35,000 nucleotides of DNA from Chrysomallon squamiferum (GCA_012295275.1 CM022673.1:6047811-6082810), one strand, 5' to 3'. Positions 20,511-32,279 are shown, counted from the stretch's first letter. Program-made: numbers and translations. Notes: generated from the sequence alone by a model not told the origin.

Positions 20511-20880
20511 AAAGATGCTGTTTTATGTTATTATTATTATTTGTTATATATATGTATATATTATATTAGTATTATTTCACATATTAGATGTTATCTAATA
20601 TATTCAAATTATAAGAAATATATATATATAGGCAGATACACAGTGAGTCAGAGATTGTGTTAAAGATAGAAAAATCAATGTAGGAACTATTGTCCATGTT
20701 AAGGAATATATATATATATGGATGTACAGATGAATGGATAAATGGAAGAAAGGAAAGGGGAGATATATATAAGTGTGTATTTGTTTTTGTACATGTATGT
20801 ATCTATGTAAATGGATGTCCTGAATCAATGTCAATAGAAATAGGTATGTATATATCCAAATGAATGGATTTCAAACACAT
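20500..20880. other. AT-rich intron with short (TA)n tracts upstream of the PAS exon
   Basis: Several short ATATATAT runs (for example 20621-20629 and 20708-20719), otherwise irregular AT-rich DNA. No gene. Confidence 0.7.
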
Positions 20881-20889
20881 ATGCAAACA

Positions 20890-21950
20890 GATATCAAAGA
20901 TTTAAGAAAGCACAATGCTATTTAACAACATCTATTCAGATCTAGTATTTGTTTGTTTTTTTCAAAATCTATTTCAAACTTACAAGAGAGGACCTTCCAT
21001 GTTTTTATTTTATGTACTGAAAACTGGAGACACTATTCTACATTTCAACCATTCTTCCTCTTCACTTTCTGTTCTTCTTATTACACATTAATACCAATTA
21101 TTACACAAACATGCAGTATTGAAATTATCAACCTCGTTTCATAAATTATGTATGTCACACACAGCTCCGACAAAAATAATCTTCATATCTCTATATATAA
21201 CCACCAACCAATTATCAGTATTATTTTCAGCACACAATGAAAACATCATCTTCACCTAAACTCTAGCACTATTTGCCAAGATATTCCCAAAACAGGTATA
21301 ATTTCCCCAGTGCACTCTAGAGTAATCTCCCCTTAATCCTATTTGTCCAAATAAATTGCTGTCAAAATTGAGCAGAAACCAGAAGATCATTCAGATAGGT
21401 CTGGGGTCAGTCCGACAGCAACGCTTGGCCTAATGAAGCTGATTGTGGTCAGAATTGCTGAGAGAAATATTAGAGGAGAATTGTTTGGAGCACTGGGAAG
21501 AAAATGATGAGAGATTATTTTAACCCTTTCTTCAGTGGTGATGAGCTTCTATACTGAAACCTTTCCTTGTCCATGTCCTTGTTTATCAAACGTTGTGGTG
21601 TGTAATGTTATGTTTGTGGGTAAAGGTGGCTTATAATTAATTAAACAATCATGATTTGTTTTCTGGAATATCTGTACAAATAAGAATTCAACCTCTCTTG
21701 GTATGTGTTTTTGAGCATTTTTTAAAGACAGTCTTAAGTAATAATAACAAATATGAAAATAGCATCAACAATCATAAAAATAACAACAAAAAACTGCAAA
21801 TGCTAAACAGCTTTGTGATGAAAGATTTTCTCAGACTATAAATTTAAACTTCAATATAAATAAATAAAATAATCCTTTTAAATAGCCAGTGTAAGATGTC
21901 AGCACTGTTTTTTAATTGCTTTTGATATAAAAATTAAATTAATAAAATAA
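20890..21950. other. AT-rich intron with a quieter island at 21290-21620
   Basis: The island contains AGTAATCTCCCCTTAATCC (21321-21339, a variant of the GGGAGATTA word) and TCTGGGGTCAGTCCGACAGC. No coding sequence or RNA recognised. Confidence 0.5.
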
Positions 21951-21954
21951 TAAT

Positions 21955-21990
21955 AAGAAGAAGAAGAAGAAGAAGAAAAAAAAAAAAAAG
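21955..21990 (+). repeat. (AAG)n then poly(A)
   Basis: About seven AAG copies followed by about 14 A. Confidence 0.95.
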
Positions 21991-22455
21991 AACTACAGCA
22001 AATAAAAAAATTAAGATTGTGAAATGACAGCACCATTCTTATTGGCTAAGACTAACAGAACTAAAACAAAAACCTTGAAGAAACCTTCACATTTAAAGAA
22101 AAAAAGACTCCACAAACAACAAAGATATCAAATTACACTTTGCCTGTTTTCTGTAAAACTCTAATCACACGAACATGTCTGTAAGTGGAAATAAAAACTG
22201 AGTGGTCCTCAAGGACTTTGTCTGTAGTGACGGCAACAGTAACAACAATTGTTACTTTAATGGCACGGGATTAAGGAGGGATAATCTTCAGGATCTCTTT
22301 AATACAGAAAAGGACAGAAAGACACTTTAGAGGATTTGCAGTCCCGGGAGTTGCTGATGCTATTTTTAGAGTATTGTTATTCATGTAATAATAAAAATGA
22401 GAGATTTAATCAAATATTTTGGAAATAATTATTCAATAAATCAGTCTAATTTTTT
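21991..22455. other. Mostly non-repetitive intron, nothing recognised
   Basis: 22020-22360 has balanced composition. It includes TTATTGGCTAAG (inverted CCAAT word) near 22040 and GGAGGGATAATC near 22276. No gene. Confidence 0.5.
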
Positions 22456-22463
22456 TTGAAAAA

Positions 22464-22685
22464 AAGTAGTAGTATTAGTAGAAGTAATAGAAGCAGTATT
22501 TGTAGTAGTAACAGTAGTAGTAGAAACAGTAGTAGCAGTAATAATAGTAGTACTAGAGGTGAAATAGTAGTAAAACTAGTAGTAGCAGTAGTAATAGTAG
22601 TTGAAATAGAAGTAGTAGTAGAAGTAGTAGTAATAGTAGTAGAAGTAGTAGCAGTAGTAGCAGTACTAGTAATAACTATACCAAC
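22464..22685 (+). repeat. Imperfect AGT (GTA) trinucleotide array
   Basis: AGTAGTAGT mixed with AGA, AAT and AGC triplets over about 220 bases. The 85-aa S/N/V-rich open frame is a repeat translation. In type it is the reverse complement of the TAC arrays near 7 and 9.6 kb. Confidence 0.93.
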
Positions 22686-22699
22686 ACTGAAAATAAATA

Positions 22700-23110
22700 A
22701 TAAAACTGATTAGACTGAGCAATTTATCTGACAGTTGCAATGTCACTGATTTATCAAGATCTTTTCTCTAGAAGGAATGAAAAGAAAATGTAAAAAAAAA
22801 TTAAAAAGTGAGCCTGCATGCATCTTCAGGATTTCACACATCATACTTTATTAGCATCAAAGATTGGTAGCAGGTAACAAATCAGACCATTCATTGAAAT
22901 GTACTGAAGCTAACTGTTCAAACAAAATATATAACTGACATGTAACGAAGTATTTAGTTTAAGCTTATTTTCTCCTATCTAAGAGACACCTACAAAATTA
23001 TTTTATGTGAGAAACAGTGGAAGTTACAGTGTACAAACACCATGGGTTAATTACCAGAAGAGATATCAATAACAGATACCTCAAAGTGAGACTTTTATTT
23101 AATTAACAGA
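22700..23110. other. AT-rich intron, nothing recognised
   Basis: No microsatellite, element or coding signal apart from scattered A-rich words. Confidence 0.55.
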
Positions 23111-23117
23111 ACCAGTT

Positions 23118-23163
23118 ATGGCCGCCATGGAATTCAAATATAACTTTCAAATCATCAAGGGAG
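23118..23163 (+). other. Candidate short coding exon or micro-ORF (weak)
   Basis: Two in-frame ATGs, the second in GCCGCCATGG (an ideal Kozak context), open a frame reading MAAMEFKYNFQIIKG. It runs into G|GTAAGT, a strong donor. Without splicing the frame stops after 17 codons. TTTAATTAACAG just upstream resembles an acceptor. I do not recognise the peptide. AAGGGAGGTAAG here is also an instance of the recurrent GGGAGRTAA word, which could create the donor by chance. Confidence 0.2.
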
Positions 23164-23174
23164 GTAAGTGAATT

Positions 23175-23800
23175 AACAAGTTCGTGATAAGGGCAACACA
23201 GTGCAGAAAAATTGAAATAGTTTAGATTATTACCACTACTAAAAGTAATTAATTTTTTGCAATGTGTTGAGTTTAAACAAATTATAAACTAATAAAATAA
23301 AAGATATTAATAATCTTTAAAGACAGATTTATTTTATAGGTCTTGAGAAATATATCAAAATAACCATAAACAAATTAATGTCATGAAACAAACATTTTAA
23401 ATTAAAATACTGACCAAGAATGAAAACAAAATTATGAAATATCTAAGATTCATAAATAAAAATAAACAAAAATAAAATTTAACAGAATAGAAAAATATAT
23501 CTATTAATAAAAAATAAAAATGAAATAAAATAACATTTTAAAAATAAACAATAGTGACTAAAATTAAAAATAAAACTATGAATAAAATACAAAAAAAACA
23601 AATTATTTTCCATACAATAAGAATATTATAACGTATTTCAACAGACACATTCTAAACACCTCAAAGATAACATAAATAAATAATATAAAAAATACATAAA
23701 CCTAAAATATTAACTTTACCACAATTACAACCAACAACTTAAACAAAAATATTTTCGGAAACATCAGAAAATAAAATTTTTAACAAAACTCTATAGCTGC
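23175..23800. other. Very AT-rich intron, nothing recognised
   Basis: AAATAAAA words predominate, with no gene or structured repeat. Confidence 0.65.
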
Positions 23801-24059
23801 TCACTGACGACATTTTGCAAGAGAAACGTAATTTATCTCGAGAAATTTTCGTCACACAAAAATCTGCAAAACGAAGTTGTGCACAGGATTGCACGAATCA
23901 ATACACTTGAGAAGCAGCAAAACATCTCATGTAGCAGTGAGATCGCCAGGGCTGCTGCTAACACAAAAGGAGTAACAGCCGCAGACAGGCAAATGAATAG
24001 AGAATCTACCACCTCAAGTGATCAAAAGGAAACAGGAATATATTTCTGGAAGAAGAGGG

Positions 24060-24115
24060 GAAAAAAAAAAAAGAAGAAGAAGAAGAAGAAGAAGAAGAAG
24101 AAGAAGAAGAAAATA
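24060..24115 (+). repeat. Poly(A) and (AAG)n array, about 15 copies
   Basis: A run of about 14 A followed by AAG copies, giving a poly-lysine stretch in a 109-aa open frame (23879-24208). The part of that frame before the repeat has balanced composition but no recognisable domain. Confidence 0.95.
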
Positions 24116-24219
24116 AGAAACAGTTTTAAGTTGCCATTGCTGTCACTTGGAGTCGGGAATAAACCACATGCAATTTCCTTGAGATTTATGGATGCCATGG
24201 TAACCTGAAAAAAAAAAAT

Positions 24220-24890
24220 TAGAAAAGAGAAAAAGACAAAACGATGACATTTTGTGCGAAATCAGATCTGTGGCAATGATCTGGATTCTGTGAATATTTA
24301 TTACAAAAAAAAAATAATAATAATAAGTTTTTGGGGTGTTTTTTTGGGGTGGATTTGTATTTTTTAAATACATTTTGGAAATACTAGTCATTTTATGAAA
24401 TAGAAAGGGAAAAATGTCATTTCAGTACATCTGATTTCAGTAACATAAGAATTAAAATTAAAATATTGTTGTTTATCTCATTCTGGTTAGAATTGGGAAA
24501 ATCATATGAAGAATCTTTCTTTAAGATTTGAACCAATGACCTATCATATGTCTCATCATATTTGTTGGTTTATCTCCTTGTCTCTGTGTGTGTATGTATG
24601 TATGCATGTATATATATAAATTGCTTTGAACATCATAATTAACAATTCTTAATTATATATGTGTTTTTGTACATAAAAAACCCACATAATTAACAGTCTA
24701 AATGAAATGAACACAATGTATTGTTTGTTTATTAGTAGCAAAATACAAGTAACAAAAACAGACTAACAAACACACGCAAATCAATAACCTGATTAAAACA
24801 GACTTCACAAAAATCCAATTTATTCAACTCAGAAATGTGAGTGACCTGAAAGTTAGGACATGCATATTTAAAAAAAAAAAAATACAAAAA
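24220..24890. other. AT-rich intron, nothing recognised
   Basis: Short TATG/TGTG tract at 24585-24615. No gene. Confidence 0.6.
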
Positions 24891-24894
24891 GAAA

Positions 24895-25370
24895 TAAGAA
24901 GAAAATATTTAAAGGTTAAAGTGTTATTCATAAAGAAAGAGATTGGAAAAGGATAAAAAAAACAGACAACAAGAAAGAAGGAATAAAATGAACGAGAAAA
25001 GAAAGTTGGATGTGAAAAGAATGAGCTTAGAAAATAAGAAAAAATTATCTAGAAAAACAATGAGAAAAATGATGTCAGAAAGAAAGAATTGTAAGAAAGA
25101 ACAGAAAAAATAGTAAGCAAGAAAGATAGTAAGAAAGAAAAGAAAGAATGAATGAATGAAATTAAAGAAATCATATAAAGAAACTAATAAAAAGAATTAA
25201 GAATGAGCAATGTCAAAAACAAAGGAGGAAAATGTTAACAAGAAAGAAAGAAATGAAATATTCAGGAAAATAAAAGAAGGAAAGAATAAAAAAAAAATAA
25301 AAAATTGAAATAATGGTGCAAAAGATAAAGACTTGGAGAAAGAAAAACAGAAACAACATGAAGAAATAAC
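24895..25370 (+). repeat. Purine-rich tract (AAGAAAGAA type), about 470 bases
   Basis: The plus strand is mostly A and G in AAGAAAG, GAATGAATG and GAAAAG words. Minus-strand F/S-rich open frames (70 and 73 aa) are composition artefacts. Confidence 0.85.
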
Positions 25371-25439
25371 TTCTTGTTGTTTTAGCAATACAGACTGAAC
25401 ATATAACACAGATATGTGCGTTATTCAGTTCCACTTTAT

Positions 25440-27060
25440 GTAACTGATGCCAAATAATGCATTAAGTAAAAAATAAAGTGAAATATCTATGGCATCTATT
25501 TAACAGATACCAAATTTTTGATAAAATAAAATATTAAAAAACATGGAATCTGTATAATTGCAAATGTCGTACAAAAATACATATTCTGTAGCAGAAGACA
25601 GATATTTTATTTTGTTTGTAATGTTTTTCAGTAGGTAGCACTTGAGCACATGATTTCATTTCACTTGTGACTGAATTTATTTGTTTATTTATTTATTTGT
25701 AACTGACAATATATCTTTCTTGACAGTAACGTACGACAGTAAAAGAACAATATTTTAACATCAACCTTTAATAACAATAAAGTATGATAAATATACAATA
25801 AATTCATACAGATACTAGAAGTTTATCATATTATATCATTAGCAAACATCGCTTGCCACAATTTAACAGCACAAAAATGTGTTGAACATAGTTATGTCAC
25901 CAAATATTAACTTCAACATATATCAGTCACTTGAAAATATTTATAATTTTTAGTAAGAAACAAAACTATAATAAGTTAATTAATATGTATATTAAACAAA
26001 TAAATAATGATGATGATGATGATTGCAATGATAATAGTAATGAACTGGAAATATACAATTAATTACTATTCCAGTTTTCATTTCAGAAATACTTTTTGTC
26101 TGAAGCAAAATAGATATTAAGGGCTTTGCTTGTAAGAAGCTTAATATACCTGAATAATGGTTCTGCAGCATGCTTTATTATTGCATCGCAGAGAACAACC
26201 TTAACGAGGCATAGAAGCAAAAGAAATCAATGCAATTGCTACAACAGAAAGAATTCATATGTCTAGATGCCTGATTAGACCATAAAAACAACTTGCAGGA
26301 ACATACTGAAACACTGAGGTGCTCTTTAAATTGTGAAGGAATTAAAATGCAAAGAAATAAAGGAAGTTTTAAAGTTAAATGGAGAAACTATGATAAGTGC
26401 TCTGAAATAAGAGATTTAGAAAATAAATTTAAAAATAAATACGTCAATAAATAGAATAACTGCTAAGTTTACTAATAGATTGAATGTGAGTTACCTAATC
26501 AGTGAGTTTGCTTGTTTGAAAGGTTAATTAGTAAGTTCTTCATTAACATTCAGGTAAATTTTAGTCCATTTCATTTTGGAAATTTCATTATTTTATTTCC
26601 TTTTATTTATGAAATAACAAATATTTTAGACTTTAATGCAGTTCATTATAAACCTTAATTTCAAAATCACAGATTAAAATATAAAGTCCAACAAAAGATG
26701 CACAACTACTACATGTATTATATTATTTTCAAACATCCTATTTTTATTATTATTTTGTTTCATATATACATGCAAATACTTAGACAAATTAGTTTTATGG
26801 ACATATACTAAAGATTTTGTTTTTATTTACAGAATACAAATGAGACATTACTGCATATCAATCTTTTATAACAATGAATGAATATATATTTAATAAGTTT
26901 GTTTTGTTTTGTTTTTGTTTTTGGTCTGTTTGTTTATTTTTATTTTATTTTTTTTTTATACATAATTATGATATCCATAAGAAGAAATTCACATCAATGG
27001 CTACTGTCACAAATTATCAGCATATGTCAATAAACATTTTAACCCTTTAAATTTCTTCAC
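25440..27060. other. Plain AT-rich intron, nothing recognised
   Basis: Short TTTA run near 25678-25697 and GAT run at 26006-26025. 26100-26330 is slightly more balanced. No gene, RNA or element seen. Confidence 0.6.
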
Positions 27061-27069
27061 ATGCAAGAT

Positions 27070-27175
27070 ATGGAGCAGTGGCTGGAACTGGAAAATACAA
27101 AACAAACACAAGAAGATGGACTGAACCCGCATCCCCCTCACTCTTCAGACGACACATTCTGGTTCTAAGCTGCAG
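27070..27175 (-). mobile_element. Fragment of the same tRNA-derived SINE (5' part only)
   Basis: On the minus strand this stretch reads CAGCTTAG...AGAATGT, then GCGGGTTCAGTCC (box-B-like), then CCAGTTCCAGCCACTGCTCC. The blocks fall in the same order and at about the same spacing as in the copy at 14300-14566, and the CCACTGCTCCAT junction is shared. The similarity stops there, so the element is truncated at its 3' side. Divergence is high, and the assignment rests on block order rather than overall identity. Confidence 0.55.
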
Positions 27176-27660
27176 CAAAATCTTCTCTTGTGTTCTACTG
27201 GAACTTTTTAACCCAGGCAGCAGGCTACCATTGCTCCTTGTTTGGCAGAAGTTCGATCCATTACAACAACCTTTCCAATCCGATAATCCATAACCTCGTT
27301 AAGTCTAGTGGCACACCAAGAGACATCTATAGACTCCAAAAAACATCCATACACTTAACATCAAGCCAGACTGGGCTGACATTTGATAGTAAGATGGTGA
27401 AGAGAGAATTATTTCAACGATTAAAATGAGTTAGACGAGAAAGTGTCAGAATTTCGGTTAAATTAAACCTGATGAAGTCTGAATGTATCTTGAGTAATAT
27501 GGTGATTGACTGGCATGTCTGTGATTAGGTTATCAAGCTGTGAGGTCTGGCTTACTCTCTGATATTTTATTTATCTACTCGCGATACTGATGTAACCTTT
27601 GCTCCGTAATATTTTATTCATTGCTTTAGGTTGATGTACCTTTAATGGCAGCATTTTTTT
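27176..27660. other. Non-repetitive island downstream of the SINE fragment
   Basis: Balanced composition to about 27620. Two overlapping plus-strand frames (71 and 79 aa, the first starting inside the SINE fragment at 27078) show no recognisable domain. AGTTCGATCCA at about 27250 resembles a tRNA box B, but no box A or cloverleaf fits. Confidence 0.45.
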
Positions 27661-27664
27661 AATA

Positions 27665-27895
27665 ATTTTTTTTTTTTTTTTTTTTTATGTTTTGTTTTGT
27701 TTTATTTTTAAATTTGTTTTTTTATTTGATCTTAGATTATTTTATTATCTTTTATTATACTGTTTTATATTCATTCCATTGTGTTGTTTTACATTATTTA
27801 TTTATTTAATATTTCTTAATGTTCTCTTTGTTGTTGTTGTCTTTTACCAAGAGGAGTTGTCTTTTTTCTTCTTCTTCTTCTTCTTTTTCATCTTG
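27665..27895 (+). repeat. T-rich stretch with T run and (TTC)n
   Basis: T run at about 27667-27686 and about six TTC copies at 27868-27886, in TTTTATTT-type DNA. Confidence 0.9.
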
Positions 27896-27959
27896 TTTCA
27901 TGATACTTCTTTTAATCAAATACTGATTTATTATGTTCTTTCCTGTCTATAGAATGATT

Positions 27960-29490
27960 CAAATACAAAAAATTAAAATATATAAAATTATGTTTGATAC
28001 CAATTAATTACTTCAATGGATAACAAACAACAATGGATAGCAGACACCAAACACGTTATTAACCAGACACAGAGGTCAGTTTGGAATGGAAACAGTTTTG
28101 TAAATGGAGAAGTAAATAAGAAAGATCTTGTGACCTATTAGACCTGAGATCTGGCCATCTGTGGAAAGAAAAGTTCCATTTATTCACAGTTGGGGTCTGT
28201 TAAAGAGAAAAGTCAGCACTTTAATTTAATCTTATAAATCTCTCAATCACTACTTCAAAAACAAGGATACAAAGTCTGGTCACAGAATTATTTAAATCTC
28301 ACAACAAGGTTTTCACCATTCAAACAGAAGGTGAATAGATTCTGATCTCAAAGTGAAAAGATTCAGAACTGAATATGAAACAGAGTCTGAACCGAAACCC
28401 CCAAAAAGAATCTGTCTAATCTACTAAATCGACCGCAGATACCCTTTTTCTATGCATCATGTTTACCAAGACTCCACAAGCCGACAATAAAATCATTGTT
28501 AATCCGATCAACGAAACAGCATATTGTTCCCATTCCAAAAACATCGAGAAAATAAAAATTTCAGGAAATTTGTCGTCTTAAGAATGTTTTCACCAAAGAA
28601 ATAGAATTTCAGTCACGGTTTCCTATTCAGACTAAAGAGTGGCGGCTTTTTGAATTAAAGGTTTTTCCTGCTCTGTTTTGCTGTGCCCAAATAATGTCTG
28701 ACTATTAGTGTAGACTTTTTGTGACAGTAATGAAGCAAACAGAAAGGATTTAGTGAATTATCTCCCCACAGACAAATTGAGATCAGGAAGTTCTGTGATT
28801 CCAAATGAAGTGAAGTCCGAGAGAAAGCCAAGATGATTGAATTACTCAGAAAGTTAAAGTTCTTTTTTAGTGCATGTAGATTTGTCTTCTGCTAGATGTA
28901 CAACAGAAATTCTGATGCACTGGTAGAATTTATTTATGACATCATTCAAATACTTAAATACATATTTCTCCTGGATGTTAAATACTTAGAAATATTTAGA
29001 AATATTCTTAGTCAAAATTTAAATTAATTTTATTTAATGATATTATTAAAAATATTTTTAAAATATCTTTTCTGTTGAAATTAGAACAGTCTGAAATCCT
29101 GACAGATGATATTCAAGTTAAATATTCAGTTTGATCTATTAGTCATCAAATATTTGTTATTTTGGTCATCTCATCTTCTGAATTTAGTTAAAAGTTTACA
29201 GTTGCATGCTGTTTATTTAGTAATTTGAGAAATAATCTTCAGATAAATGCCTGTTGCATTTTTTCTCTCAAAAATCATTAAAGTTTATAAATACATTTTC
29301 CTTGACACCAAAAAGAACTAACTTAGTGGAATCATAAAACTATTAACTTGAATCTGGTTTTACTAGATAAAAAAATATATCAGTCTCAGGCAATCAAATA
29401 TGCAGCTGCAATCAAAAAACTTTAATGTCAATACAATCCAAGTTCAACTTAAGTGCATTTTATTCAAATTAAAGTATTTTGTTACTTTTA
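27960..29490. other. Mostly non-repetitive intron, nothing recognised
   Basis: 28020-28900 has moderate composition and no simple repeats. It carries TTATCTCCCC at 28758-28767. 28920-29490 is AT-rich. No protein or RNA recognised. Confidence 0.5.
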
Positions 29491-29499
29491 TCTAAATTG

Positions 29500-29740
29500 T
29501 CTACAGATTTAAGGCTATAATAAAAAGTAATAGTAATATGAAAAATAAATATGCCCTAAAAAGCATAAGACTATATTAAAAGAAAAAAAAAATATGTCTT
29601 AACAATTTAAGATTATATTTAAAAACTGAAATAAAATCAAAAATAAATATGCCCTAAAAAGCTTAGGGCTATATTAAAAGGTAAAAATAAAATAACATAA
29701 CAATAAAGTTGTCTAATAATTTAAGGATATATTAAGGCAG
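29500..29740 (+). repeat. Degenerate ~50-base tandem repeat, about five units (period doubling to 98)
   Basis: AATATGCCCTAAAAAGC occurs at 29548 and 29646 (offset 98), each followed by CTATATTAAAAG. Intervening half-units read TGTCTTAACAATTTAAG and TTGTCTAATAATTTAAGG. A further half-unit near 29500 reads TGTCTACAGATTTAAGG. This suggests an ancient ~50-base array now showing an A-B alternation. Confidence 0.65.
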
Positions 29741-29801
29741 AAATCAAATCAAATCAAATACTGCCCATTAAATAAGAAGCCATTCATATTTATGAGGCAA
29801 A

Positions 29802-30125
29802 TCACACAATACACTGAACAAATAACGATATATTTACATAGTCCCAAATTATTAATGACTTTATGAACGACCACAATGTCTCCATTTCCTGTCTGTTCAA
29901 AATGGAATACTTCTGGTCACCTTGAGGAAATGCTGCATCCTTAATTACATCTGAAAACCTGACAGAGATGAACCGTTTCCCCTTGTCCACCACTGATTGC
30001 AGTGGCAAGGTAAACACAGAGATTGTTACGGTGCAAAGTTTGAAGTCTGGCTGGAACACCTTCTCAAAGTGAAAGCCTGGTTTTATTAATTCAGAGTTTA
30101 CTACGTCGATGTTTGTGATGACCAT
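29802..30125 (-). other. 107-codon ATG-initiated open frame of unknown nature
   Basis: Among the long open frames outside the PAS exon, this is the one least explained by simple sequence. It begins MVITNIDVVNSELIK and includes FPQGDQKYSILNRQEMETLW, with mixed residue composition and no low-complexity run. No domain, catalytic motif, signal peptide or membrane segment is recognised. No convincing splice acceptor lies just upstream. It could be a chance frame in a balanced island, a decayed transposon fragment, or an exon of a gene nested in the intron on the erg strand. Confidence 0.25.
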
Positions 30126-30179
30126 GTGCAAGAATTTTCAAGAAGTAAGTTAACCGTCATGTTCCAAGATTCTTCTGAA

Positions 30180-31260
30180 TTACCACCTCAAGAGTATTCA
30201 AGAATAAGTATCATTTCTGAGAGAATTCTAGAATAAATATGATTTATTTTTAAAATAGATTAAAGAGGAATTCAATTATTATCTCTTTCAAGGATGTTCT
30301 GATTTTGATGATGTCCTAGAACTATATTAATTTTGTCATTTATTCCATAGACATTTCAAAGGGAAAATCACTCAAAAGGGAGATTCACAAATCAAGAATT
30401 ATTATTATTATTATTAAGATTTTTTTGTATGATATGTTGACAAAGAAGATGTCAAAATTAATGTAGAAATGAAATTAGTTCTTTCTCCAGTGTTCCAGTT
30501 TCTTCAGAACTGAACTAGACCCCATGATTATAAAAGCAGCTAACTGTAATCATTATAAATCAAAACAATGGTCATCAAATTATATACCTGAACCAAGCTT
30601 TTGTACCAGAGAGGTTTGAAATCCAGATTCTGTGAATACTGTCGCTGTTTACTTAAAAAAATTGTGGTATCATTAATGGCATTAAAAGAGGTGTACAGTA
30701 ATAATGGAAAATAAATTAAAACATAAAAGAAAAATTAAATGTTAAAAAATGTTATTGATAAAGAAATATAAACAAAGGAAACTCCACTGGAAAAGACAAA
30801 CAGTGAATCAAATATTTCTGGTAAATTAATTATTTAATTATTTATTTTAATAATTATTATTATTTATTTATATTTTTTGAAAGTCATTAAATAACACTGA
30901 AACAAAAAAAAAAATAACAACATAATGGCCTACCATTGAAAAACAAATAAAAGCAATTCCCCATGTGTCCAGCAATGGTCATTCATTAGTGTCGTACTGA
31001 AGAGTTCAATTAAGGAAAGACAATCCATTAAGGGATCAGTCTGGGGCAAGGGTTCAAATGAAAATGATTTTCAAATCTATCACAGATACTTTGTGAAGAT
31101 TTACTAAGTTTACTCTAAATGGCTGTCACAATTCCCAGACTTCATCCACTGTTTGTACGTTTGCCCTGAACATCAATTGTGTCCTGGGTTAATTTAAAGA
31201 CAGGCTTAGCCTTTAGTGAAACAAAACATGAAGAGGACTGGTCAAAACTCTGTTCCAGTC
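30180..31260. other. AT-rich intron, nothing recognised
   Basis: Short ATT run at 30400-30416 and a GGGAGATTC word at 30378-30386. 30940-31200 is slightly more balanced. No gene. Confidence 0.55.
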
Positions 31261-31265
31261 AAGAG

Positions 31266-32190
31266 TATTGTGTGTACAAGATGAAACACAAAGTCATAGT
31301 TGTATGTATAAGATTAAACACAAAGTCAGACAGTTGTACATACAAGATTAAACACAAAGTCAGAGAGTTGTATGTACAAGATTAAACACAAAGTCAGAGT
31401 TGTACATACAAGATTAAACACAAAGTCAGAGTTGTATGTACAAGATGAAACACAAAGTCAGAGTTGTATGTACAAGATTAAACACAAAGTCAGAGTTGTA
31501 TGTACAAGATGAAACACAAAGTCAGAGTTGTATGTACAAGATTAAACACAAAGTCAGAGTTGTATGTACAAGATTAAACACAAAGTCAGAGAGTTGTATG
31601 TACAAGATTAAACACAAAGTCAGAGTTGTATGTACAAGATTAAACACAAAGTCAGTTGTATGTACAAGATTAAACACAAAGTCAGAGTTGTATGTACACG
31701 ATTAAACACAGTCAGAAAGTTGTACATACAAGAATAAACACAAAGTCAGAGAATTGTATATACAAGATTAAACACAAAGTCAGAGTTGTATGTATAACAT
31801 TAAACACCACATCAGACCTGTATGTACAAGATTAAACACATAGTCATAGTTGTATGTACAAGATTAAACATAAAGTCAGTTGTATGTACAAGATTAAACA
31901 CAAAGTCAAAGTTGTATGTACAAGATTAAACACAAAGTCAGACCTGTATGTACAAGATTAAACACAAAGTCAGTTGTATGTACAAGATTAAACATAAAGT
32001 CAGTTGTATGTACAAGATTAAACACAAAGTTAGAGTTGTATGTACAAGATTAAACACAAAGTTAGAGTTGTATGTACAAGATTAAACACAAAGTCAGAAT
32101 TGTACATACAAGATTAAACACAAAGATGGTATTGTACATGAAAGATTAAACACAAAGTCAGAGTTGTATGTACAAGATTAAATACAAAGT
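31266..32190 (+). repeat. 32-base minisatellite, about 29 units
   Basis: About 29 tandem units of 28-34 bases combine AGATTAAACACAAAGTCAG with a GTTGTATGTACA segment. Length differences come mainly from presence or absence of an AGAG just before the TTGTATGTACAA core. The most regular copies lie at 31430-31680 and the distal half is more diverged. The plus strand has open frames reading TRLNTKSE-type and MYKIKHKV-type peptides. These are consequences of the repeat and are not called as genes. The array lies about 11 kb upstream of the PAS exon. Confidence 0.93.
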
Positions 32191-32279
32191 CTTGTAGCAT
32201 TAAGATAGAGTAGTTATAAATATGATTATGGCAGATTTAGTATTTATCAGATAAATATTAATATTGTATTACATGCAGA

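Noticed and set aside
21480-21505. Third SINE fragment from GGAGCACTGGGAAGAAAATG
   Set aside because: Only one short block matches, and the flanks show no tRNA-like head or tail.
23879-24208. 109-aa frame with a poly-lysine run
   Set aside because: The lysine run is an AAG microsatellite and the remainder matches nothing known.
27250-27262. Possible tRNA gene from AGTTCGATCCA
   Set aside because: No box A at proper distance and no cloverleaf stems could be drawn.
31179-31705. Repetitive MYKIKHKV / TRLNTKSE frames
   Set aside because: Derived from the 32-base array. The frames end when unit length changes.
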